A DNA stretch of 64,000 nucleotides from Streptomyces canus (GCF_030815415.1 NZ_JAUSWW010000001.1:744001-808000), one strand, 5' to 3'; positions 17,285 to 24,667 are shown, counted from the stretch's first letter. Made by a program: numbers and translations. The notes: generated from the sequence alone by a model not told the origin.

Positions 17285-17526
17285 CAGCGGGACACCATCC
17301 ACGAGCACGACGCGACGGGGCCGCGCGATCTGTGGTCTCCCTGCGCATCTGGCTCGCTCGCCACGGCCAGTAGGACGCGGCGGCGGCCGACTTCGGTGTC
17401 CAGCGCCACACCTTGTGCTACCTCATCCGCTGCGTCGAAACCCTCCTGAGCCGCTCTTTGGACGACCCGCAGGTCCGGGTGGAACTGTGGCCGGCGGTGA
17501 GAGCACAGCTGTGGTCTGAGGGCGGA
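17285..17526 (+). pseudogene. PucR-family regulator, C-terminal HTH remnant
   Basis: The order HEHDATGPRDL, then VVSLRIWLARHGQ, an in-frame TAG, DAAAADFGVQRHTLCYLIRC and VETLLSRSLDDPQVRVELW reproduces the end of PucR-type regulators (HGQWDAAAADLGVHRHTLRYR...SLDDPxVRxELW). The TAG replaces the conserved Trp codon, and a one-base shift separates the first two pieces. The upstream 300-plus residues are gone. It abuts the ricin-lectin gene tail-to-tail. Confidence 0.65.
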
Positions 17527-18027
17527 TCAGCTCCACTGCTGGTCCTGGTTGAGGGTGCAGGTCCACAGGATCGGCTGGACGCCGCTGGCAGTTTGGGAGT
17601 TGGGAACGGCGAGGCACCAGTCGCCGTACGGGTGACGCAGGCGGCCAATACTGTCGTAGATCCAGAGGAATTCGGAGCCGGAACCGCAGGAGTACTGGAA
17701 GGTCGCGATGCGGTCGGCGTTGCCGGCGCCGAGGCATCTGCCGGTTGCCTTGTTGACAAGCCAGACCTCATTGTCCCCCTGGTCCTTGTCACGCAGCTCC
17801 CAGCGCTGATCGTCGTTGTCGTTGCACGTCCACTGGACGGCCGCGACGCCGAAGCTGTCGTCGGAACCGGGAATGGCCAGGCACTTGAGGGTCTTGTCGT
17901 TGCGCAGCTCCACGTACGTGGCGGCCTGCGAGTACACAGGTTGTTGCCTCTTCGTCTCCTCAAGTCGGTTTCCATGGCCCGGGACCGGATCGCCCGTTCG
18001 ACCAGGAGCAGGGCTGGCCGCAGGCAC
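17527..18027 (-). CDS. Ricin-type beta-trefoil lectin domain protein, signal peptide missing
   Basis: A 166-residue frame mostly occupied by a ricin B-like domain: CLAIPGSDDSFGVAAVQWTC, NDNDDQRWEL, NKATGRCLGAGNADRIATFQ, and a final WTCTLNQDQQWS. QxW-type repeats and paired cysteines are present. In Streptomyces such domains belong to secreted carbohydrate-binding proteins, but the N-terminus here (MPAASPAPGRTGD) is no signal peptide. The domain has therefore probably lost its export signal or its catalytic partner. It lies among pseudogenes and may itself be a relic. Confidence 0.65.
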   Translation of the reverse strand: MPAASPAPGRTGDPVPGHGNRLEETKRQQPVYSQAATYVELRNDKTLKCLAIPGSDDSFGVAAVQWTCNDNDDQRWELRDKDQGDNEVWLVNKATGRCLGAGNADRIATFQYSCGSGSEFLWIYDSIGRLRHPYGDWCLAVPNSQTASGVQPILWTCTLNQDQQWS

Positions 18028-18173
18028 TTGTCGTGGGCCAGGCGCTGGGGCAGGCAGGGTAACAGGGCATGCAGACCGCGCTTCCCGAACTCATCGGCCC
18101 CCTACGGCATTTGGTGTTGGCTCCTGCAGTCCGTCAGGCGTGTGCGTCGAGGCGGCACACTGATCTCGCTGAG

Positions 18174-18440
18174 TCAGGTGTCATAGCGCTCAGGCTTGGG
18201 AGTGCGCGCGACGAAGCGAGTGGCAGCGTCCTGGGCGGCGGGCCGGCCGTTGATAACGACACCGGCGATGGGCATCTCGACGTCGTGACTCCGGGCCAGA
18301 TCCAGGATGGCTTGGGTGGACTTGACGCCCTCGACTGTCTAGCCGGTGGCAGTGGCGGCTTCGGCGGCGGTCGTGCCGCGGCCGAGGTGGGCGCCGAAGG
18401 TGCGGTTGCGGGAGAGCGGGGAAGAGTGAGCACCGGATTC
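18174..18440 (-). pseudogene. Glycerol-3-phosphate dehydrogenase (GpsA-like), C-terminal remnant
   Basis: The minus strand reads SSPLSRNRTFGAHLGRGTTA, AEAATATG, an in-frame TAG, then TVEGVKSTQAILDLARSHDV and EMPIAGVVINGRPAAQDAAT. This is the C-terminal substrate-binding domain of NAD(P)+-dependent glycerol-3-phosphate dehydrogenase (SRNRxFGxxLGxG, then EGxxS). The stop probably replaces the Gln of the RQTxEGV motif. About 85 of about 335 residues survive, so it is a non-functional duplicate. Confidence 0.7.
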
Positions 18441-18470
18441 ATCCGCGAACCCAGGGGCACATTGAATTCC

Positions 18471-18749
18471 ATGACGACTGGGGCGAAGTCCTACTACTAC
18501 CCCACCGACGCCGCCGGCAACGTCCTGGGCCCGGTCGACGACGCGGGCAAGCGCACCCGCATCTGCGCCTACGACCCCAAACTCGGCCGCTTCACCCAGC
18601 CCGCCCCGTCGGGACAGGAGACCAACCCCCACCTGTACGCGGGCAGCGTCTTCATCAGCAACAGAGACCCCACCGGGCTGCTGTCGCTGCGGATCAGGGC
18701 ACGACGTGACAGGCCTCAACCCCGGCTCTCCTACCTGGAGTTGAGATGA
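18471..18749 (+). pseudogene. Rhs/YD-repeat protein remnant
   Basis: The reading GAKSYYYPTDAAGNVLGPVD is a YD-repeat end, and RFTQPAPSGQETNPHLYAGS followed by DPTGL is the Rhs core terminus (DPTGRFTQPDPSGQEx NPYLYA...DPTG). The segment between them that normally spans about 30 residues is missing, so an internal deletion joined the two. The toxin tip that would follow DPTGL is absent; the frame ends by running into a small membrane-protein gene. It is a remnant of a polymorphic-toxin type Rhs protein. Confidence 0.7.
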
Positions 18750-18877
18750 GGGAAACGGGAACCAGTGTCGCTGCCGTTATCACCGGGGGCGGTCCTTGGA
18801 GCAGTTGGGTTTTCGGAGTCGTGGTGGTCCTCGTGTTCGTCGTCTGTGCGGTCGTCTGGCGGAGCCGCAGCAGGTAA
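18746..18877 (+). CDS. Small single-pass membrane protein (43 aa)
   Basis: The ATG follows a GGAG site by 5 bases. The 43-residue product has a polar N-terminus, a strong hydrophobic segment (SWVFGVVVVLVFVVCAVVW) and a basic tail RSRSR, the layout of a single-pass membrane peptide with the positive end inside. It is the first of a series of tiny membrane ORFs up to 19747. Its function is unknown; Rhs immunity or leader-peptide roles are possible but unsupported. Confidence 0.45.
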   Translation: MRETGTSVAAVITGGGPWSSWVFGVVVVLVFVVCAVVWRSRSR

Positions 18878-18924
18878 GAGAGACCGGACATCACGAGCTG
18901 GCACCAGGGAAGTGACCATGAGGA

Positions 18925-19086
18925 ATGTGTCTTCTCGCAAAGTGGCGGGGGCTGCCAAACTCCTCAACGTTGTCTTCACCGTCGCAGTCGCCACTCTTCT
19001 TCGCGTCAATCGGCCATTACCTTGCTCTCCTCGCCATTCGCTTGCGGCAGCGGCTGAGAAAGGAACTGGAGCGCGATGCGACGTAG
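18925..19086 (+). CDS. Possible small protein (53 aa), doubtful
   Basis: A 53-residue frame starting MCLLAKWRGL and ending RLRQRLRKELERDAT, with a mildly hydrophobic middle (PLFFASIGHYLALLAIRL). It ends 10 bases before the next small gene and its tail is amphipathic and basic. A competing frame starts at the better placed ATG 18918. The assignment is weak. Confidence 0.25.
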   Translation: MCLLAKWRGLPNSSTLSSPSQSPLFFASIGHYLALLAIRLRQRLRKELERDAT

Positions 19087-19096
19087 GAGGACGTCG

Positions 19097-19282
19097 ATGG
19101 ATGATGCGATTAGGGGAACGCGGAATTTTGCCGCGATTGCGCTCCTGGGAGGACTCTTCGCGTGCATGGCAGGGGTTGTCACCGGTGACACGGTGCCGAT
19201 CGTGCTCGGAGCAGTTGGCGCAGCATGCGGCGCGGTTCTGGCGGTCTTTGCCTTCCTCGCCCACCGCAAGACCCGCTCCTGA
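19097..19282 (+). CDS. Small two-pass membrane protein (61 aa)
   Basis: The ATG lies 7 bases after a consensus AGGAGG. The product has two hydrophobic segments (FAAIALLGGLFACMAGVV and PIVLGAVGAACGAVLAVFAF) and a basic end HRKTRS. The family is not recognised. After its TGA the same frame continues for 27 codons with another hydrophobic stretch (see the next entry). It belongs to the run of small membrane genes. Confidence 0.55.
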   Translation: MDDAIRGTRNFAAIALLGGLFACMAGVVTGDTVPIVLGAVGAACGAVLAVFAFLAHRKTRS

Positions 19283-19366
19283 ACCCCAAGGGGGCCGGAG
19301 CCTGTCGGACTGTTCGTCGCGGCCGTCATCTTCGTCGGCATCATGTACGCCAAACGTCGTTGCTGA
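19283..19366 (+). other. In-frame hydrophobic extension after a TGA
   Basis: Directly after the TGA of the 61-residue gene the same frame encodes TPRGPEPVGLFVAAVIFVGI then MYAKRRC and a stop. It has a full membrane segment and basic end but no start codon of its own apart from a possible CTG behind GGAG. It is either a relic of a separate small gene or a stop-codon extension. Confidence 0.35.
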
Positions 19367-19380
19367 ATAGGAGAACGGAC

Positions 19381-19572
19381 ATGACCGCTGTCGTGGGTAC
19401 TCTCATCGCTCTCTTCGGACTGGCCACGGCATTCAAGGGACCGCGTATGGCATCCACGCTCAGCGGCCGGTCCAACGGGCGATTCGAAACGTCCAACGCG
19501 CTCGCCTTTCGCCTGATCGGGACGGTCCTGGCCGTCCTCGGGCTGCTTTATGCGACCGGCGTGGTGGGTTGA
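19381..19572 (+). CDS. Small two-pass membrane protein (63 aa)
   Basis: The ATG lies 7 bases after AGGAG. The product has an N-terminal hydrophobic segment (VVGTLIALFGLATAF), a polar loop (KGPRMASTLSGRSNGRFETS) and a second segment (LIGTVLAVLGLLYATGVVG) reaching the C-terminus. The pattern suggests a hairpin in the membrane. It lies 98 bp after the 61-residue gene and 40 bp before the next, in the same direction. The family is not recognised. Confidence 0.55.
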   Translation: MTAVVGTLIALFGLATAFKGPRMASTLSGRSNGRFETSNALAFRLIGTVLAVLGLLYATGVVG

Positions 19573-19612
19573 GGATCACAAGGAGAAATTTCGTCGCAGG
19601 ACGGGAGGTTGC

Positions 19613-19747
19613 ATGACCAGCGCGACAACTGAACTGATGGCTCGCGGCGCCTCCGGACCGGCGCTTCCCACCTGGTTGTGGATTGTCATCGTGATTTCTT
19701 TCATCGGGCTGGCCGCCTACGGAATTTCTCGAAAGAGGCAGGGATGA
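19613..19747 (+). CDS. Small single-pass membrane protein (44 aa)
   Basis: The ATG lies behind GGGAGG. The product is 44 residues with a polar N-terminus, a hydrophobic segment (LPTWLWIVIVISFIGLAAYG) and a basic end SRKRQG. The layout closely parallels the 43-residue protein at 18746. It ends immediately before an IS5 remnant that may have truncated what followed. Confidence 0.5.
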   Translation: MTSATTELMARGASGPALPTWLWIVIVISFIGLAAYGISRKRQG

Positions 19748-19754
19748 TATGTGG

Positions 19755-19990
19755 AATATCGTTCCGCACCGTTCGGCGGCCTGGTCGAGCAGGGCGGTGC
19801 CAGGGGTGTTGTCGTGGGCGGATGCAGCCGGCACCACGACACCAATGACCGGTCCCAGGACGTCCACGGCCAGTCCGCGCTTGCGCCCCGACGCCTTCTT
19901 GCCAGCGTGCCGCCCCGTCGTGGTCTTCGGGGCACCCGCGGCCGCGCGCACGGACTGGGTATCGAAGATCACGAGAGGCGGGTCCTCTCA
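19755..19990 (-). mobile_element. IS5-family transposase, central remnant
   Basis: The minus strand reads PPLVIFDTQSVRAAAG, KKASGRKRGLAVDVLGPVIG and VVVPAASAHDNTPGTALLDQ, matching the DDE-domain centre of IS5-type transposases (IDSQSVRAA...GKKxxGRKRHxxVDxLG...ASxxD). Both ends are missing; it is about 80 codons of a gene that should have about 280. It separates the small membrane genes from the DUF7144 gene. Confidence 0.7.
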
Positions 19991-20034
19991 TCACCGGGCT
20001 TTCACCGACCAGGACGGCAGTTCGGCAGCTCGTC

Positions 20035-20475
20035 CTATAGTGGGCGATCCTCTGACAGGTCGTAGAGGTTGCCGCGCTGGACCACGCACAGCGCCCAGAT
20101 GATGAAGGCCGAGATGGCGATCATCACGACCGACCACACCGGGTAGTACGGAAGGGAGAGGAAGTTGGCGATGATGACGAGTCCGGCGATGGCCACGCCG
20201 AGGACGCGGGCCCAGGTCGCGGTCCGCAGCAGCCCGATGCTGACGAGCACGGCCACCACGCCCAGAGCGAGGTGGATCCAGCCCCAGCCGGTCAGGTCGA
20301 ACTCGAACACGTAATTGCGCGTGGTGAGGAAGATGTCGTCCTCGGCGATGGCCATGATGCCCCGGAAGAGGTCGAGCAGGCCGACGAGGAAAAGCATCAC
20401 GGCCGCGAAGGCTGTCAGGCCGGTTGCCCATTCCTGCTTCGCCGTGCGTGCCGGCCGGGTGTGTGTGGCGGTCAT
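20035..20475 (-). CDS. DUF7144-family membrane protein
   Basis: A 146-residue membrane protein with four hydrophobic segments, starting after a polar head (MTATHTRPARTAKQEW). FAAVMLFLVGLLDLFRGIMA and the following DDIFLTTRNYVFEFDLTGWG are the signature of the DUF7144 family widespread in Streptomyces. It lies 30 bp downstream of the SHOCT protein gene and probably shares its promoter, with the CTCACCC inverted repeat 80 bp before that gene. Its function is unknown; family members often sit among stress-response genes. Confidence 0.85.
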   Translation of the reverse strand: MTATHTRPARTAKQEWATGLTAFAAVMLFLVGLLDLFRGIMAIAEDDIFLTTRNYVFEFDLTGWGWIHLALGVVAVLVSIGLLRTATWARVLGVAIAGLVIIANFLSLPYYPVWSVVMIAISAFIIWALCVVQRGNLYDLSEDRPL

Positions 20476-20505
20476 CTTGAGCCTCGTTTCGTGTGATCCG
20501 GATGC

Positions 20506-20970
20506 TCAGGGATGGGCGGTCCGGGAGGTGGAGCCCGCGGGTTCCGTCGGGCCGTGGCCGGCGAGGACCAGTTCCTTCGCCCTGCGGAACTCCTCGTCCG
20601 TGATGTCGCCGTGGGAGCGGATCTCGGACAGCCTGGCGAGTTCGTCGACGCTGCTGGTCCGGCCGCCGGCCGAGGTCTGCCTGATGTAGCTGTTGAACTC
20701 CTCCTGCTGCGCACGCGCTTGCGCCACCTCGCGGCGGCCCATGTTCTTGCCGCGGGCGATCACGTAGATGAAGACGCCCAGGAAGGGCAGCAGGATGGTG
20801 AGCACCAGCCATCCGGCCTTCGCCCAGCCGCTCATGGTGTCGTCACGGAAGATGTCGGTGATGATCCGGAAGAGCAGGACGAACCACATGATCCACAGGA
20901 AGAACAGGAGCATGCTCCAGAAAACGCTCAGCAGGGGATAGTCGTACGCCAGGTACGTCTGCGCGCTCAT
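20506..20970 (-). CDS. SHOCT-domain membrane protein (PLDc_N-like)
   Basis: A 154-residue protein. Two membrane helices (LLSVFWSMLLFFLWIMWFVL and AKAGWLVLTILLPFLGVFIY) flank FRDDTMSGW, as in PLDc_N domains. A coil (GRREVAQARAQQEEFNSYIR) leads to a C-terminal SHOCT motif (SSVDELARLSEIRSHGDITD then EEFRRAKELVL). The start at 20970 is fixed by a GGAGGAGAG site. It forms an operon with the DUF7144 gene. The promoter region carries the CTCACCC-N5-GGGTGAG repeat at 21050-21068. It probably oligomerises in the membrane; its role is unknown. Confidence 0.88.
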   Translation of the reverse strand: MSAQTYLAYDYPLLSVFWSMLLFFLWIMWFVLLFRIITDIFRDDTMSGWAKAGWLVLTILLPFLGVFIYVIARGKNMGRREVAQARAQQEEFNSYIRQTSAGGRTSSVDELARLSEIRSHGDITDEEFRRAKELVLAGHGPTEPAGSTSRTAHP

Positions 20971-21019
20971 GTCTCTCCTCCGTCCCGGGCGTCCGCCCGG
21001 CCGCCGTTGCCTGCTGTGT

Positions 21020-21433
21020 TCAGCGTGCGCAGGACAAGGACCGCTGCGCCTCACCCGACGCGGGTGAGCCTGCGGCAGCTCCGCAGCCCCGGTTGACGCG
21101 CTCCGGGGGCCCGGTCAGGGGGCGACGTGCCCACCGCCGCGGGGTGCGCAGGCCCAGGGGGCCGAACTCGTCCGGGCTGCGCTCCATCGCTGCGGGCACC
21201 AGAATGCGGGCGCCCCGGCTCAGCACGACCGTACCGGTGTCGGCCAGGAGCGCTCCCGGCACCAGGCTCCACCGGCCGATCCGGCCGCACAGCAGCAAAT
21301 GCTGGGACCACCACAACAGGGTCGCCGAGAGGGACAGCACCATGCCGGTGACGGCAGGCACCGGGGTACGCGGCAGGTGCCAGCACCGCTCGCACACTGC
21401 CTGAAGCGCTCGGCTGAACGCCGTGGTCGACAC
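21020..21433 (-). pseudogene. YihY/BrkB-like C-terminal remnant
   Basis: Readable pieces are VTGMVLSLSATLLWWSQHLL, GRWSLVPGALLADTGTVVLS and MERSPDEFGPLGL. The xWRSLxPGALLTGTGTxxL...FGPLGxVF pattern is the C-terminal part of YihY/BrkB-type membrane proteins. The final helix after FGPLG is replaced by Arg-rich sequence, and the 5' side is disrupted by an 82-bp tandem duplication. It is a broken second copy of the family represented at 4952. Confidence 0.5.
21050..21068 (-). promoter_or_regulatory. CTCACCC-N5-GGGTGAG operator-like repeat, copy 1
   Basis: A perfect 7-bp inverted repeat, CTCACCC at 21050-21056 and GGGTGAG at 21062-21068, with a 5-base centre. It ends 80 bp before the ATG of the SHOCT gene. 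Three similar repeats precede other minus-strand genes of this block at nearly the same distance. Confidence 0.55.
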
Positions 21434-21522
21434 CGGCGTTCACCGGGGTACGCGGCAGGTGCCAGCACCGCTCGCACACTGCCTGAAGCGCTCGGCTGAA
21501 CGCCGTGGTCGACACCGGCGTC
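21359..21522. repeat. 82-bp direct tandem duplication
   Basis: Positions 21359-21440 and 21441-21522 are near-identical copies, both beginning CACCGGGGTACGCGGCAGG and ending GACACCGGCGT, with one difference seen at the last base. Because 82 is not a multiple of three, the duplication shifts the frame of the YihY-like remnant it lies in. It looks recent. Confidence 0.85.
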
Positions 21523-21763
21523 ACCATGACACCCGCGCCTCCGGTGGTCTTCCGTGTGGTGCCAGTCGTGGAGAGACATCTCGCAGTTCGTCGAGGGTGT
21601 CGCCCCGCACTCCCAGAACCGCCCGCAGAGAGTCTGCAGTCGTTCGCTCCCGGCTAGTCCTCCACGACATCGAGTGCCGACAGACCGGCCAGCAGCCGAG
21701 CCGCGGCCCGCGCGACCGTGCGGCCGCGGGTTGTCTGCCCGGGCCCCGGTTTCCGATCATGGC

Positions 21764-23122
21764 TCACGGGGCCGCCCGTTCCGCCGCCTGGTCCCCCGCA
21801 TGACCGGCCGGTCCGGCGGCCGCCGCGAGGATTGCCAGGATGAGCAGGACGGCCAGGCCGATGCCGAGAACGAGCACCACTCCCCCGACCGTGGGGTGGT
21901 TCCAGAGCACCAGGGCGAGCGCTCCGGCCGCGATGACGGCACCGGTGGTCCATGCCCGGTTGTCTGTCAGCCAGCGGCCGGTGGCCCCGGTGCGCAGTCC
22001 GGCGTGGCGCAGCCCCCGGCCGGCGGCCGCCGTTCCCCGGTCCGTCACCGTGCGGAGGGCGCGGGCGGGGCGTCCGGGACCGTACAGATAGGCGGCCAGC
22101 GCCGTAATCACTGCCAGGACCAGCAGGGTGCGCGCGCTGTCGCGCAGGAAGCGGACGAACGTGTCGTAGATCGCCGCGGCCGCGTCGGTGGGGAGTGCCG
22201 TGGGCGGGACCGAGTCCAGGTAGACCCTTCTGGCGACGACGAGCGCGACGAGCAGCACCCCCATCATCACGCCCGCACCGATCGCGGTGATCATCACCAT
22301 CACCCGGTGTGCCGGATTGGTCCAGACGGCGAGCGCGGCGAGCGCGAGGGTCAGGACGGGCAGCCAGGTACCGAGGATGTCCAGCAGCCGCATGGTGTCC
22401 TGTGCTTTGCCCAGTTCCTCGGCCTGGAAGAGCGTGATGGTCCGGTCCGTGTCCGGGATGGCGGCTGCCTTGTCGAAGCCCGCGTCGACGAGCCGCTCCC
22501 GTACTTCGTTGATGACCTCTCCCACGTCCAGTTGGACCGTGTCGCCCTCGGCGCGCACGGCACCTTCGCGTTGGCCGGTGAGCATGTTCACCACCGCGGT
22601 GTGCGAGCGCCAGTTGGCGCCCTCCCGCGCCTGCTGGAAGGCGTCGCCGGTGATCACGCGGGTGATGGTGCGGTCGACGACGCTTCTGACCGCGCTGCGC
22701 AGCGGCCCTTCGAGGGATTCTGCGCCCGCCACGACGCGCGGTGACGCTCCGGACTGCTGGAGCGCCTTGCTGAGCGAGTCCGTCACCGCCGCGACGTCGA
22801 CGTTGTCGACGACGCGGTTCGTGAGCTTGTTGATCACGACCTCCTGCACGGCCGGCTCGGACGCCAGCGGAGCGACGGTCTCGACGTACCGGTCGGTGTC
22901 GGAGACCGTGTCCTGGACCCAGGCCGCGGCGACGGCCAGGGGCGCGAGCAGCAGGGCCAGCAGGAGCAGGACCGCGGAGCCGACCTGGCGCAACCGCCGG
23001 TGGCGTGTCGCCGCGTGCCGGCGCAGTCGCTCGTATTCCGCTCGTTCCTCGGTGCTCATGACCTGTTCCTGGTGGGAGGCTCCGCCGGGATCCGGCGGGT
23101 CCGGGGTGGCGGCCGGGTTCAT
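21764..23122 (-). CDS. Multi-pass integral membrane protein, conserved hypothetical
   Basis: A 452-residue protein with one N-terminal membrane segment (residues about 45-70, VGSAVLLLLALLLAPLAVAA). An external domain of about 180 residues follows (DTDRYVETVAPLASEPAVQE to the AEELGKAQ region), then at least four further segments. The external part with VxNKLTNRVVDNVD and DRTITRVITGDAFQ is known from conserved actinobacterial membrane proteins without assigned function. It is the second minus-strand gene after the HdeD-like gene, 123 bp downstream. No catalytic motif is evident. Confidence 0.8.
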   Translation of the reverse strand: MNPAATPDPPDPGGASHQEQVMSTEERAEYERLRRHAATRHRRLRQVGSAVLLLLALLLAPLAVAAAWVQDTVSDTDRYVETVAPLASEPAVQEVVINKLTNRVVDNVDVAAVTDSLSKALQQSGASPRVVAGAESLEGPLRSAVRSVVDRTITRVITGDAFQQAREGANWRSHTAVVNMLTGQREGAVRAEGDTVQLDVGEVINEVRERLVDAGFDKAAAIPDTDRTITLFQAEELGKAQDTMRLLDILGTWLPVLTLALAALAVWTNPAHRVMVMITAIGAGVMMGVLLVALVVARRVYLDSVPPTALPTDAAAAIYDTFVRFLRDSARTLLVLAVITALAAYLYGPGRPARALRTVTDRGTAAAGRGLRHAGLRTGATGRWLTDNRAWTTGAVIAAGALALVLWNHPTVGGVVLVLGIGLAVLLILAILAAAAGPAGHAGDQAAERAAP

Positions 23123-23245
23123 GGATGCTCCCTTTCCGTGGGTGCGCCGCCCCGGCCGCGACCGTCGCCGCTCGGGGTGACACAGCGGGAAAGACCGTGC
23201 GGGGCCGGTGCGTCTGTCACGCCCGCCGGAGCGGCGGGCAAGGTG

Positions 23246-23905
23246 TCAGGCGCTCCCGGCGGGGGCGCGCGGTCCTGCCGCCGAGGTCTTTGCGAGCGCG
23301 GCCCGCCACGCGAAAGCGACCAGCGCCTCGGCGAGGCCGAGCAGGACGAGCCACAGGCCGAGCAGCCGCGTCAGGGCGCGGGCCGACTCGGCAGGCAGGG
23401 CGAGCACCACGATCCCCGCGACGATCCCGAGCACCCCGACGAGCATGACGACGCCACGGTGCGGCAGGTCCTGGACGGCCACGGCCGTGTAGAGGGTGAG
23501 GATGCCGGACACGAGCCAGACACCCCCGGTGATCAATGACAGCGCGGCGATCGTCTGCAGCGGGTTCCGCAGGCACAGCACCCCGGCAAGGACGTACAGC
23601 ACGGCCAGGAGCAGGCCCGGCAGCCGTTCGTCCGTCGCCCGCGCGAAGACGCCCACGAACCGGAACGCCCCGGTCACCAACAGGTACAGGCCGATGAGGA
23701 CCGCCAGGACGTGCAGGGTCGCGTCCGGCCAGACGAGTATCAGCAGGCCCGGCACCAATGTCGCCAGGGCCGCGCCCAAGATCCAGGTCCAGGAACGGCC
23801 GAGCCGCCCGAGTACGTCCGCGGAGTCGCCCATCGGATCGGGGGCCGCGCCGTCGGGCCTGTGTTCCTGCCGGGCGTGTGATGCCGGGCCATGCGGCATG
23901 GACAT
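23246..23905 (-). CDS. HdeD-family (DUF308) membrane protein
   Basis: A 219-residue protein with six hydrophobic segments arranged as three pairs, the DUF308 repeat of HdeD proteins: GRSWTWILGAALATLVPGLL, ILVWPDATLHVLAVLIGLYL and later SLITGGVWLVSGILTLYTAV. HdeD is linked to acid resistance in E. coli; in Streptomyces the role is not established. The start at 23905 follows a GAGGAG site. A perfect 9-bp version of the CTCACCC inverted repeat lies 108 bp upstream, the best copy of this motif in the window. Confidence 0.88.
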   Translation of the reverse strand: MSMPHGPASHARQEHRPDGAAPDPMGDSADVLGRLGRSWTWILGAALATLVPGLLILVWPDATLHVLAVLIGLYLLVTGAFRFVGVFARATDERLPGLLLAVLYVLAGVLCLRNPLQTIAALSLITGGVWLVSGILTLYTAVAVQDLPHRGVVMLVGVLGIVAGIVVLALPAESARALTRLLGLWLVLLGLAEALVAFAWRAALAKTSAAGPRAPAGSA

Positions 23906-24012
23906 GGCTCCTCCTCACGTGATCAGCCGTCGCCTCCGCGAGCTGACGAGGCGGGGGGAGGGCAGTGTGCGTGCGCCTGACCGCTTCAGGGTCAGGCTGC
24001 TGCTCGGTGACC

Positions 24013-24035
24013 GGCTCACCCACCACGGGTGAGCC
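24013..24035 (-). promoter_or_regulatory. GGCTCACCC-N5-GGGTGAGCC operator-like repeat, copy 2
   Basis: A perfect 9-bp inverted repeat with a 5-base centre (ACCAC), the longest of the four copies. It lies 108 bp upstream of the HdeD-family ATG. Confidence 0.6.
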
Positions 24036-24339
24036 ATCGACGCCGCCACGGCGGTGAGGTGGAGGACCCCGGCGCCCGGCCAACACCTTCTGGCCGGCCT
24101 GAACGGCCCGAGCCCGGCCCGGACGGACCGCGCCCGGGCCGGGCCGGCCGCGTCGGCGGCTCCGCCCTCGCCGGTAGGCGGCGATCGTCGCCGTCGCCCG
24201 CACCGTTTTCCTCGCGGTCGGCTTGGTCGACCGCGAACTACCTCCCGCCTCCGGACGAGCACCGTACGGCTGGAGCGTCGGCTCTGCTCCTGGGCGGCCT
24301 GCTGACGGTGCTGCTGGTATTCGCGTGAGAGGTGCGGGC
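24036..24339. other. Intergenic, no intact gene
   Basis: Very GC-rich DNA without an intact gene. A plus-strand frame ending at 24328 finishes with a hydrophobic stretch (GASALLLGGLLTVLLVFA), possibly the end of a lost small membrane protein. Confidence 0.3.
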
Positions 24340-24450
24340 CATCGCGCGCTCACCGAGTTCCCCCAGTCCTACGGCGACCAGAACGAGCGTGACTTCACGG
24401 CGCTGAAAGCCGCCCACAACGGCGGCCGGATCAAGGCGGCGCGGCTCTGA
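24340..24450 (+). pseudogene. DUF2252 protein, C-terminal remnant
   Basis: RALTEFPQSYGDQNERDFTA then LKAAHNGGRIKA matches the last 35 residues of DUF2252 proteins (xFAxxYADQNERDxxALxxAxxxGRI). The preceding 400 residues are absent, and the frame upstream is low-complexity. It is a gene end left by deletion. Confidence 0.55.
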
Positions 24451-24469
24451 GGACGGCGCCCCGGCCCCG

Positions 24470-24667
24470 TCACTCCGGCAGTGGGCGCATCTCCAATACC
24501 CGCAGTCCCAGTGACTGGCAGCGGGCCAGCAGCCCGTACAGGTGCGCTTCGTCCACGACCGGTCCGAACAGGATGGTCTGGCCGGACATCACCACATGAC
24601 CAAGTTCCGGAAACGCCTTGGCCATCGTTTCCGACAGGTGTCCCTCGACTCGGATCTCGTAGCGCAC
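24470..24667 (-). CDS. Small conserved hypothetical protein (65 aa)
   Basis: A 65-residue protein starting with GTG (RYEIRVEGHLSETMAKAF) and ending LGLRVLEMRPLPE, with GQTILFGPVVDEAHLYGLLA between. The strand-helix-strand-strand-helix-strand pattern suggests a compact alpha/beta fold. I have seen this type as a short conserved actinobacterial protein without function. AGGAAGGA provides a good ribosome site. The CTCACC inverted repeat lies 82 bp upstream, placing it in the same putative regulon as the HdeD, SHOCT and GH15 genes. Confidence 0.7.
   Translation of the reverse strand: MRYEIRVEGHLSETMAKAFPELGHVVMSGQTILFGPVVDEAHLYGLLARCQSLGLRVLEMRPLPE

Noticed and set aside
21654..23183. 509-codon minus-strand frame overlapping the membrane-protein gene
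   Set aside because: Out-of-phase shadow; Arg/Pro-rich, whereas the 452-residue frame has clear membrane segments.
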